A stretch of DNA of 64,000 bases, taken from positions 11,673,885 to 11,737,884 of the forward strand of contig NC_079364.1 in the NCBI RefSeq assembly GCF_021018895.1, given 5' to 3'. The notes under the pieces were generated by a model. It saw only the letters and a program-made list of their open reading frames with translations, was not told where the DNA came from and searched no databases. The DNA comes from Seriola aureovittata (Eukaryota; Chordata; Actinopteri; Carangiformes; Carangidae). Position numbers and translations under genes: made by a program. Positions 1-11,023 of this stretch are shown here, one piece after another (within the stretch, counting starts at the first letter, position 1; each line of letters begins with the position of its first letter).

Positions 1-2476
1 TCAGACCTGTATTGTCTTGAAACAAGATAACTATGCAAAAAACAAAAAAGGAAACTATTGCAACGAGCTAATGAAAGCAAGTGTTATAGTTATAGTTAAA
101 ACATGGACTACGTATTCAAACAGGCATTTTTAATGTGGCTATGAACTTTACTTAAATATTACATATCTTTGGGGAAAGTACAAGAGGTTACCTTCCAATA
201 ATCTCAGTACAATGCAGCCTTGTTTAACTAAAATAAAAACAACACACTGTCACGGTACACTATAAAAAAAACTGCAGCCCTTACTTGGCCTATAGTTGAG
301 TATTACAATAATCATCTATAAGCACTGAATACAAATGCAGTTAATATTAACCAGCAGATGGCATGTGTTTATAAATACACAATAAAATGTACTGTTAGTC
401 AGTAAAGGATAAAGTCCATCGCCAAGCCTTGTTGACCTTCAGAAACAGAAAACAGAAAATTAAGACATGATCATGAACCCCTATTAAAGGGAAAACAACT
501 GAAGAAATATTAAAGTTTTTCTTCTTCTTTTCAAATTAACATTCCCAAACAAAATACAGAAAACATATCAACCGTGTTAAACAATTACAGATTTCAACTG
601 AACACAATGATTTACAGGACTCTTTCATTGCGCGGTGCAAGGGTTGACATCTTTCAGCAAATCCACAGGCAACATCCTTAATAAGTCCATCTTAAGACAT
701 GTTCCAACTATTACTCTCTCACTCCGTTGCAACAAAACAATAGCAAGACATAAATATTTCATTCTTACACATTCTTAAAAACATTCGTTTACATCAACAT
801 TCAGCTGCCACATTGACTGGCCTTCAGGGCTGCACAATTACCTCCTTAAAATCATAATTTTCACATTTGTATCAGTTACATGAGAACAGCTGCCACATGC
901 TGCTGATGTTTTTATGCAACAGCTAAATATGATACAGGACAAAATATAACCATATTATGGTTGATGATATACCATCATCAATTTAAGTTTTTCTTATTTT
1001 AGGTCAACCAACTGTTTCTGTGTGATAGCAGGAGAACTTTACTGCAAAATGAACAGCATTGGTCATGATTGTGCAGCCCTGTGCTAACATTTAAACCCTC
1101 CATCCTTACTTTAAAAAAAACAAACAGTTTTTGTATTTTGTCTGTTTGTCAACTGATCGTAATTTAAAGGTTAATTGAAAATAGAGGCCTCTTCTATGCT
1201 GTGTTTACAGACATTGCTAATGTTGAACTTTTAACAGCATCTGTAAATATTAATAAATCAGATTTTGTCCATGTAATGAAAGACTTGTCAATCAATTTGA
1301 GGAAGCTTCTGTCTGCAACTTTAAGTACATTTAATCTCTAAAATGCAAAGCCAGAATATATCTTTCTTCGGTAGACTACAGACTGTGCAGACTATTAGCA
1401 TGGTGAATGATTGTGCTGTCAAGCAGTTTTGGTTTGTCCCTTTCCCAGAAGCTTTCCAGAATGATTTTTGTGTGTCAAATGTCAATAATTAAACAATTCT
1501 GCCTGCCACTTTAATTTGTTAGAACTTATTTTGCTTGTAAGAATATAAAATAACTCCAAAAAAGCTAGTTAACTACCAAGGGTGACTCATTGGCAGATTT
1601 ACTGACCACTGCCACAATTTACCACCATTTGGCTGCAAAATCTTTTAATTTCTTGCCCTAATGAAATTGTAGCTCATCTTGCATCCTTCATTGGAGTAAA
1701 AGTGCATCAGTAGGATTCCTTAAATGTAAAGGTATATGAAGTCGACAATTAAAAATCCTCCCTCCCATTTGTTTTGTAATTTAACACTTTGATATCTACA
1801 ATTACATTAAAATAGGAACATGTTTCAGGCAATGCAGAAATATAGTTATTGTACATTACACACAAAATATGTTCAAACATCACTCTCTTATATATATATA
1901 TATATATATAAAGATATATATCTACAGCATATACAGACTAACATGATTATGGCCAAAGTCACTTAAGAGCACCACCTTCACAAATAGCTGTCCTTAGAAA
2001 AAGAGAGATGGAACTGTCTTTAGCCCTCTCCATGTCAAATCAGAGGACGGAGAAAGAGACAGTTCTGTTATTCTAAATGAGATGCAGTGACTCAGAAACA
2101 CATTCAAAGACATTAAATAGAGACATGGCGATAGACAACAACACATGGAAACCAAAACCAAACAAAAATATATGGATTCAATGTGGAACCTTTATGTGCT
2201 ATTGCCTACATGACCGTAGTTACATGCTCGACCACCTCCATAACAACCTCCACAAAACTGGTGACTGTCCCTTTAAAATAAAATGTTTCTTATTCTTACA
2301 CAGTCACAGCGTGTTGTTACTTGGGTTGTGGAGATTTTAACTGAATATCAACAAAACATATTAGCTTATAACGGTGACCATCCCCATCTAATGTGCATCT
2401 TTCCATCACACGTGAAGACTACCACAATGCCTGACCTAAAAGCCATTCTGCAGTGTGATGATGACAATCTGTTGAA
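1..2476. other. AT-rich noncoding stretch
   Basis: I see no open frame with a recognisable domain and no splice-bounded exon here. The stretch is AT-rich and holds a (TA)n tract near 1889-1910. It lies downstream of fbxl3, so part may be extended 3' UTR transcribed from the minus strand, but nothing in the sequence proves this. Confidence 0.5.
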
Positions 2477-2482
2477 TTTATT
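2477..2482 (-). terminator. fbxl3: candidate polyadenylation signal of fbxl3
   Basis: The minus strand reads AATAAA here, about 500 bases past the fbxl3 stop codon. I found no AATAAA nearer the stop. Whether it is used is an inference, since fbxl3 3' UTRs can be long. Confidence 0.4.
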
Positions 2483-2914
2483 CTATACGTTACTATAAAG
2501 TGTCTCAGTTAGAACGATTTGTACTTATGCCCACTTGTCATATGGTAAACATGTTTATGAATCTGTCTGCAGACAATGCGCTAATTACAACCTGTGTAGA
2601 TGAAATAACTCCCAAACTTTCCCAATCATTCCTATTAATTCCCATGGTAAAGCATCACCCCTGAATAAACTACAAATAACCGATCTGCAGGGTTTCACTG
2701 CCCAAGACATATGGCTCAGAGAACAAGGTGCTAAATGTGACAACAAGAAAAAACTATTTAGACTTAAATATTCATTTAAATATAAAAATTTTATACATAG
2801 AACAATATGGTAGAGTTGAAATCAATAAACATATGTTTTATCATATCAAAACTCAAAGAGACGTACATATGGTGCTTGTGAAAGGACTTTTCTGAAAAGC
2901 AGGAGAAAGATGAG

Positions 2915-2941
2915 GGCACGCACGCACGCACGCACGCACAC
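2915..2941. repeat. (GCAC)n microsatellite
   Basis: About six tandem copies of a GCAC tetranucleotide are followed at once by a short TA run. They lie just past the fbxl3 stop codon, inside its predicted 3' UTR. Confidence 0.85.
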
Positions 2942-2984
2942 ATATATATAAAACTCATAGAAACTGACACCTTCTCCCAGAGCT

Positions 2985-5829
2985 CTACCAGGTAGGCATC
3001 ATGTCTGGGAACCAAACACGACCCAAATGCTTTGACACTTCCCAGTGGATATCATCCAGCCCATAGCGGTGATCTGGGACCAGCACTTCCTCCATGATGG
3101 ATAGCTGTGTCAGTCTGTCTCCACACATCTTGACAAACTCCACGAAGGCGCTGCAGGACACTTCACACTCTCCCAAGCCGATGGCCGACAGCTGCGTGCA
3201 GCGTTGGGCAATGCGGATCAGCTCTTCATCCAGCGGCCGCAGCCCGTTGGCGCACACCACCAGCTCGACCAGACGCGGGCAGGTGAGCCCAACGCGCCCC
3301 AGGACGTCTTTACTGACAGAGCGGCCGAAGTATAAATGCGTAACGGGGATTTCGTCACGGAAGAAAGGGCCAAACTCATCCTCATAGAGAAAGAAGTACA
3401 TGACCAGATTAAATTTAGGAGAGTGACGCACCATGGCGTCCCAGCTGCTCTTCTTGATGGTGTGGAAATGTTGGCCAGGATTCTCACTAACCACGTCAAT
3501 GCGAAGGTGCTCGAGGTGAACGTGCTTCTCTGAGGACAGGGCGATGAGAAGTTCATCACTCAACAAATGGTAGTTGAGAGCCAGTTCTCTGAGGCCATGG
3601 CATTGATCGGCCACACACAGGATGCCTGGAATAGAGAGAATAGTAAATTAGGAGCTTATAGATCTAACCTGCCTGTTTAAGGCTGAGCACAGGAAAAGAT
3701 GAAGCAATGTTAGCCACCACTGTTATACCTTCCCATAGGTTTTAGACTTAGGAAGACTGATTTACTGATCTGGTGTATCATAACATTATATTTAAAAGCC
3801 TAAAATATCTAGAATTCAATATCAATCTCCGCTCCCATCTACATTCATTTCCTCTTAGTCACTTCTGCCCAATTAACTCCTTGAATGCTAATTAACATAC
3901 TTTTATATTCCTTTCACTTTCACCATTCCCTCTCAAGGTCTGCTAAAAACACAGATGGAGATGAACAAAGATTTGCATCAGTTATAATTGTTCTTGATCA
4001 ATCAAATTAGTCATTATTAATCAATAGCATTCCTAATATCTGTTATTTTTGCTATTATCCAGTACCTGCAGGTGAAACGTGAGGGCAGCTGCTCATTTTC
4101 AGCAGTTTGAGTGTGTCGCTGTTATTAGCCACCAGGACTTTGAGGGAGGGGTCGTCAACCGGTGTATCATCAATCTTCAGTGAGGACAAGGATTTGGAGT
4201 TGACAAAAACCACTGTCAGTGCTGAGATGAAGTGAGACTGGTGAACAGGGTGAAAGATAGAAACATTTCATCATCCTTTTTTTTTTTCAGTAAACATAGT
4301 CTGTCTTTCAGGCAGCCCAAGATGCTAGTTTTATTTCCCAAAGACATCAAGCAATCTGACAAGCAGACGTAGCTAGAGACCCCAGTTTAATTCTACTACA
4401 CATTTCCACATTATCCCATCACCCCTGTCTAAATGTATGTGCATCTTTGGGCAGGTGCTTGTAAAATACAAGATGCAAAAAAACAGACACACACTCACAC
4501 CCACTTCTGCCTTTATATTATATGCATCAACTAAAAAAACAAACATGCAAATGTGCAGCCATACCACTTTGTTTGATTGTTAACAAGAGTGACTGTCAAA
4601 GAAAATGGCTGAGTGCAATGATTTTAGCTTACAACTTAGAGATCCGAAATCATACACCTTGTCACAGGCACTTGACATTAATCAGAACGGCGGCATCTTA
4701 AGACACTGATCAGAGATTATAGCTTTAAACTGGAGAATTGTTTCACCACGGCAGTTGTTACAATTCTAGGCTTTGCTTGTAGATAGATATGCACAGACAG
4801 AATTATCATGCTGCATCTTACTTTGGGCAGCTCCATGAAACTGGGCCGAGCTGTGGAGATGAGCCCCAATGTTTTCAAAGAACAATTCACGAGCTGAGAG
4901 AGGATGTCGCACGCTGCCTCCGCAGACTCTCTGCTGCTGTCCACCTAAACAGTATGGAGGTAGAAAAACGAGAACCCACTGACAATTTCATTTGGACAGA
5001 ATATAAGAATGTACTTCACTGCACACTTCATTACTTTACCCATACACTCCTCCTCTCCTTTTCACTATCAGTTCATACCTTGAAGCTGACATATTGCAGG
5101 TGGTTGGAGTGCCTTTTGATTATCTGTTTGATGAGGTCTGGGTGTGTGGCCTTCAGGTACGAGCTGGCTGGCTGGTTTAACTCAAACTCAAAACACCGCC
5201 ACAGCTCTGGCATGTGAAAAGCCTGGTTCCAACCTCGACACACCTATAGTGGCAAGATTAAAATCAAAATTTGTTTCTGCTTGACGCCAGCCTTTTTGGT
5301 ATTTGTAGCAATTTCTGAATTTGGAGGACAATTTATTTTAAGTTTGCATTTCACATACTAGCAGTATTCAACTAAAAACATCCAGTTATTCCATTTAAAA
5401 ATTCAAAATCCTCTAACAGATAAAGGTTGATAGAATAAAGGTTGGTTTAATAAAGTCATATTGAAACAATAATGAAACAATCTCAACATGCCGTCTACAT
5501 TGTTATTTCAGCAGTGTTAAATAAAATCCTCACATGACACATGACACATGCCACCACAAATACTGCTTGCTGTCAAATATTATCCATTAAGTGTAGCAAT
5601 TGATGGGATATTACTACATCGGCACCTGAGAGGCATAAGCCCTGTCCAGTAGAGGCAAGTACTGGAAGATGTGGAGCAGGATCTCCTGAGGCAGACATTC
5701 CCAGCGGGCACCCTCCTCCTCCAAATCTTTCTCCCTCCTCTGCTTGCAGGGCCGTTTAAGAGTCTTCTGAGACCCACCGCTGGTGCCACCTCCTTCCTCC
5801 TGCTCATTCCCTTGGAGAACTCGTTTCAT
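2985..5829 (-). CDS. fbxl3: FBXL3, F-box and leucine-rich repeat protein 3 (5 coding exons)
   Basis: This is the substrate receptor of an SCF (SKP1-CUL1-F-box) ubiquitin ligase. In vertebrates it binds cryptochromes and drives their degradation in the circadian clock. Coding exons in transcript order are 5626-5829, 5079-5243, 4822-4944, 4066-4237 and 2985-3625. They join in phase to 434 codons, against 428 in human. The F-box lies around residues 45-90 ([19 protein letters not shown]), followed by leucine-rich repeats with near-identity to mammalian FBXL3. The protein ends in MMPTW; the final Trp is known from the FBXL3-CRY2 structure to enter the cryptochrome FAD pocket. The start is the first ATG after a splice acceptor that sits one base upstream. 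The N-terminal 45 residues diverge from mammals, and one residue is missing after NPGQ. FBXL21 fits less well (its C-terminus differs). I cannot tell which teleost paralogue (a or b) this is. Confidence 0.95.
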
Positions 5830-6362
5830 CCTGGGTAAACAGAAGAGTAGTTAATAAGATCCAGATGGTTGAGACGAATTAATTTTACAGGGGAAAGAAA
5901 GTCTTTATTAGCAGTACTGTTTATACATGGCTTCTTCATCACAAGACCCAACATGCTTGGCAGACTAAATGTTGCCCCATTAAGACTGCAGTCCACGGTC
6001 TGGGTAGGCTGATTCATGCTGACACATACTGAATACATATATGTGAAATGATGCATGGTTGTAACTGTTTTCATTATTGGGTAATCTATTAATAATTTAT
6101 ACATAAATTAAATATTAAAATAATAAAAGATTTTAATTTCACAATGATATGAAACTACAGCTGCAGCTCCTCATATATGTGACACTCCAACAAAGAAATG
6201 TTTGGTAGTTTTATATGATAAATGACTTAATTGCAATTAACAGATTTTTTTAAATTGTCATTCATTGATTTTCTTAAGACTTAACGTTAATTATCGTTGT
6301 CATTAACAAATCATTGAGGCACTACAGGGTTGCCATACAATATCCAACTTTTTCTACATCAG

Positions 6363-6710
6363 CTAAGAGTATAATACATTCATGACTGTGTCACCCTGCA
6401 TTTCACACCCTGCTACTACCTGCTGAACAGTCTCAGGGGCATCTCTGCAAAACCTGCACCTTGGGTCCTGTCTGCTGTGGTAGACCTTGCCTGTATGGAT
6501 CTGATGCTTAGGGCCTGTTCTGGGGCTGCTATGAACGGAGCCTCTGTCCTTCAGGCCGGCCTTTGCTAGCCTCTGGCAGGATTTCTTGATGTTAGCCATT
6601 TCCTTAATCTGCCAATGATACTTCATCCTCCTACTCATCAAACCCATGTCTTCTGCTGCCTGATGCATTCACGGATGTTCCTTCTTTCTCCTTCACTTTG
6701 GGTGGAACCC
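6363..6710 (-). mobile_element. relic of a non-LTR retrotransposon ORF2 C-terminus
   Basis: An open stretch of about 100 codons on the minus strand carries a Cys/His pattern (CRFCRDAPETVQ, then AGC). It resembles the C-terminal zinc-knuckle tail of LINE-type reverse transcriptase proteins common in fish. No reverse transcriptase domain, endonuclease or 3' tail is recognisable nearby, so this is a short dead fragment. It lies in the predicted 5' intron of fbxl3. The family is assigned from memory of similar proteins. Confidence 0.55.
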
Positions 6711-6717
6711 TCCGTGC

Positions 6718-6790
6718 ATGTGTGTGTACATACATACATGTGTATATGTATGTATGCATACACATGGTGTGCGTGTGTGTATACTATACA
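6718..6790. repeat. TG/ATGT-rich simple repeat
   Basis: Impure tandem TG, ACAT and ATGT units alternate purine and pyrimidine. No function is evident. Confidence 0.7.
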
Positions 6791-7758
6791 CATGTTTTTC
6801 AGTTAATTTACACTTTTATCTCTGGTTGTAGTAGCCCATTGTTAGTTACTCACTGAAAGTAGACATTCATGTCTAGTTATCCAAGTTAATGTTATTTTCT
6901 TATGCAATTAAAAAAACACCAGAAAATGATATTGCTACAACTCTGGGAAAAAATGGAAGTTGTTGCCTGTTATAGATGTCTGTTAGGCTTGATGAACATC
7001 TTTCTATTAAGCAACATGGTAACATTTTAGTGAAGAGACTAAGACTGAAGTTAGGGTTTAATTTTTATTTCAGAGACAAGTCCTGTTTTTCTTTAGAAGC
7101 CGGGAAGGCTGGCCTCCACCTGCCATCTTCTTACCAGTTCTTGATTACAGTGACTTATTTAACTTATTTTCTTTCATCAGTATTGGTCGATATTAATGGG
7201 ATGTCGATAAATATTATTTGAGAGCACCAGCTAAAAATGATTGGTTTCCCCTTAATCATGCATGCAAAAATGACACTATGATATATATTTTGGAAGTTAG
7301 TCCCTTGGTTACAGTGGTGTTTATATTGTATTGCCCAGACCTGCATGACAGACTGAATTACCTGCAGAGCTGCAAAAAGGCAAATCTGTCCATAACAAGG
7401 TGTCTCCTCTGCTCACCTGAGAATGAAATCACAGGACAAGAAAGGCCACGCCTCCCTCTGCCTCAACCTACACCACTGTCTGACAAAGTTTGCTTCTGTC
7501 GGCAAAAATTGTCTTTAATTACCAATTTCTGCACATAAATGGCGCGATGTTGGCGACCTTTAATGGTTAGTTTACAACACAAATCCATCATTCCAAGACA
7601 AGAGCTTAGCTTAGCTTAGCCGAACCGAGCCTCGGATCTTGCTAACTACTTAGCAAACAAGTTGTGATGAATGTTAAGTGACAGATGAAAAAATAGCTTA
7701 TTTGGACATGTAGGCAACTCGGGGTTCACACGAGTTGTCTACCTGGCGTTTTTCTTAC

Positions 7759-7960
7759 CTGGCGTTCGCCTTCGTCGGATGTTTGTCAGAAAAAACGCTT
7801 ACTCAACATCAACCGGGACCGACACAAGAAAACTGCGTTCGAGCTGGCCTACCGATCAAACACATTGGACCATAGGACAGCACGGGGTGTCGGGAGGTTA
7901 GCAGACACTGATTACAAGCTTATTCGAGGAGGTTTTTCAAAAGTCCTTTCGTGTTCCGAG
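7759..7960 (-). promoter_or_regulatory. fbxl3: candidate noncoding exon 1 and promoter region of fbxl3
   Basis: The local CpG content rises over about 7730-7960, and a consensus donor (CAG/GTAAGA on the minus strand) sits at its left edge. Together with the acceptor one base before the ATG, this fits a short noncoding first exon. The transcription start cannot be placed. A small AGCTT repeat lies at about 7603-7621. Confidence 0.35.
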
Positions 7961-9256
7961 CGCCTGACCTAGTTTCTCTTCACAACTCTGCTGCTTCGGT
8001 AGTTTGCTTGTCAGCTAAAGATGGCGTTTGTGTTGTTGTGTCAAGCTGGGTGGGCTGGCCTGAAGCTTCAGTGAACTGTCGGCAGGGGGAGTCATTTCAC
8101 TGTACTGGAGTTATTCCCCATCACATTGTAATTGGTTCAGGTTCCAACATTTCAATAAAGATACTAGATAGTATAATTAATCCAAATATTAGGCAAAGGG
8201 TAATCATACTCAACAATTGTCCATACAAACAAACAACGGAATATATACAGATAGTTAGGGGGCTGGTCAGTTTAATAGCAAAAAATCAATTCTGTGTACA
8301 AAACACACCCATAGAGTTTCTCCAAGACATAAACTGTACACAAGGACTGCAGACCACACATTTCAGACCACAAAATTCAATGGAGGCACATTGATAGAAA
8401 TGTATCTAATCAAATATTTTTGTAATTAATTGCACCAGTGTTACCCCAAAATGTGCTTTTGCTGTTAATTTTCAGCTATTATTTAGGTGATCAGGGCCAG
8501 ATTTAGCTTCTGCTTTTCCTCCACATCTTTAACAGATGACATTGACTCACAGTGCAGGTGTTTTAGTAAATTGCTGGAGTTGGCCCTGAGTAAATGCAGA
8601 GGAGGGTGTTGTGTTCTGACATATTGGCAGTTCTGAGGTGGATACAAGGGCATACCAGGACATGCCTAGTACCCCTTATGATGCCCCTTAATCTTGCGTT
8701 GTTTTCTCCCTCCAACAGGGAATCCCCTTTTCAATGTAATATTGTGATATTAATAAGAACATTCTTGCACAACAGCTACTATATTTTGGCTGTGTTTTGA
8801 GGACCATTTATGATCTAATTTTCATGAAGATTCTTTCAATTAATGAAATAGTATCGTGTAGTATTATGTAGGGAAATAGTATTGTGTGGGGAAAAGTGTG
8901 TATTGCACTTGGCCACCACCATACCACTGTTGCCAAACTCTGAATGGTCAGGAATATTTTTTTAAATGGTTGTGTGAAGCCACATGTATTGTGGCCTCTT
9001 ACCAAATATTTTTTAGCAGCATCGGAAAAGCAAGCTGGTTTTCAAGTACTGTGTTTTTAAGACTACTTAAACACCATAAAGAGCAGTTTAAAAACCAGAG
9101 TTGAATACTGAGTCAACATTAATATCCCAACAATGACGCTCATCTTTTATATCGCAGAATACATTCAGTAATAGATCACATTTTGGGAGAAGACATTGTA
9201 GTCCAGCACACATCAGGAGACTGGGACTGAAAGTAGACTACCACATCCCAGCTCTG
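7961..9256. other. intergenic stretch with no gene seen
   Basis: Open frames here are short, lack recognisable domains and have no paired splice sites. The right-hand part is probably the 3' UTR of the lectin gene that ends at 9257. Confidence 0.5.
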
Positions 9257-10988
9257 TCACTCAGGCCCGAGAGCCATGGTCTCACACAGGTAGTGCCGTT
9301 TGCCAACACAAACAATGTCATCCCAGGAGTTTAACCAGTCCTTCCCTCCAATGCCTTTCGGTGGCACAATGGCAACACAGTCCTGTCCTGACAAGTCGGT
9401 GTCCCAGTCGGGAACGGCATTGTTTGGCTCTGATTCCTTCCAGTAAATGACATCCCACTTGATAGTTTTGCCATTGATCCATAAATGGGTGCCCTCCTTC
9501 ACCATGTCCTGCAACCCGATCCACGCTGAATGGAAGTCTTCTTGAGGGTGTGCCTGTACATACTGAAAAGTCATGTTGGTCAAGAATGCCTGGTCTTCAG
9601 CATTCAAAACAATAGCCAGGTCACCACCCATGCTAATGCACAACTGGCGAGCAACTTCCCACTTCTCTGCTACTGAGGACAGGAAGAAGCAGCGTGAGGC
9701 GTGCTCGACCCAGCCTGGCAGGCAGCGTGAACAGTGCAGTGTGCTTTTGTTGCAGAATCCCCAGAGGAAAGTCAGATGGTTAGAGAACAGGATTGAACGC
9801 TGTTTTTGATTTTCTGCTTCTAGCTGCATGGAGGTTTGCTGTTCATTGATTAACAGCTGGTGCAGGCGTTTGTTTTCTGCAGTTTCCATAGTGATGTTGT
9901 GCAGTGATTTGTTCAGACGCAGGTTCAGTTGTCTCTTCTCTTCTTCCACAAGGCTGTAGTTTTCCATGGTTGATTTTAGAAGCATGTTCAGCTCTTTGTT
10001 TCTCACTTGCAAATGTGTTTTTTCTTGCATTGTATTCTTCAATAGCATGCTCAGCTGTGTTTTTTCAGCTGACATCAAAGTCAAGTTGTACAGAGTGGCA
10101 TTCATGAAAAGTTCCAGCTGGCCATATTCACTTCTCAGAAGGGTGAGGTTTCCAGTGCAGTTCAGAAGTTGCTTCAGCTCACTGTTTTCTATTTGCAACT
10201 GCTTGGTGATGTTCCACATAGTGAATACCTCCTCTGCCGTGTACTGAAATCCTGCTGTCACACTTTGGTTTTTATTTATCTGAATAAAGAGAATGCCGGT
10301 CACACCACAAACAAGCACCATCAAAACAGCAATCACAATGGCTTGCCACATGGATCCCAGTCTCCTCATGCAGTTGTTTTGAGTGTCTCCTCTGTTTATC
10401 TCATCTTGAACTTCTGAGGCATTTTTTTCCGGATCCTCACCAGAATGTTCATTAGGAAAACTAAGAATACAAAAAAGACAAGGGATCAAGAGATGTATCG
10501 TAAACAAGAAGTTCTAAAATCACACTACACGGTAAATACCACATTTTAATTACAAATTGGTGTAGTAGTATGCTCTCAAATTCCACATATCTTCATTACA
10601 ATTAGCTTCTTATCTAATTGTCCCCAGCAATCACTGGGCAAGCACCTGTGAAAACATTCCTCACCTGTTGGACTGTTGGGACTTATATACAATACATTTG
10701 ATAATTGTATTACGTATGGCATGTTACGTTACCCTATGAGGGAGAGAGAAAGAGGAGTGATCAAAAAGCAAGTGTGTCTCGTTTTGCTGCCTCTCTCTCA
10801 TTGACTCAAAAAGTTCTATTTACAACCATAACAAGCAGCAGAATAAGAAAGTGAACTAAATCACGTGTTCTGTATGTCTTTTGATCTCCACTACTCTTAA
10901 ATCACAGACCAGCACCTACACACAACAAGCAGCTTCATTACAATCAGCTGATCGGATTTTGTGTGTGTGTATATGTGTGTGCGTGTGT

Positions 10989-11023
<35 letters not shown>

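Larger units (their letters stand above)
5830..7758 (-). other. fbxl3: predicted 5' UTR intron of fbxl3
   Basis: A splice acceptor (CCCAG) ends one base before the fbxl3 ATG, so at least one noncoding exon must lie upstream. The best donor I found on the minus strand is CAG/GTAAGA with its junction at 7758/7759. The interval holds only a retroelement relic (6363-6710) and a TG/ATGT-rich tract (about 6718-6790). The acceptor is visible; the intron's upstream limit is inferred. Confidence 0.5.

Noticed and set aside
3094..3559. Several open frames over the last fbxl3 exon in other frames
   Set aside because: All are shadows of the conserved fbxl3 reading frame.
7951..8394. 147-codon plus-strand open frame
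   Set aside because: No domain, low complexity of hydrophobic and polar mix, no paired splice sites, and it overlaps the probable fbxl3 promoter edge. It is likely chance.
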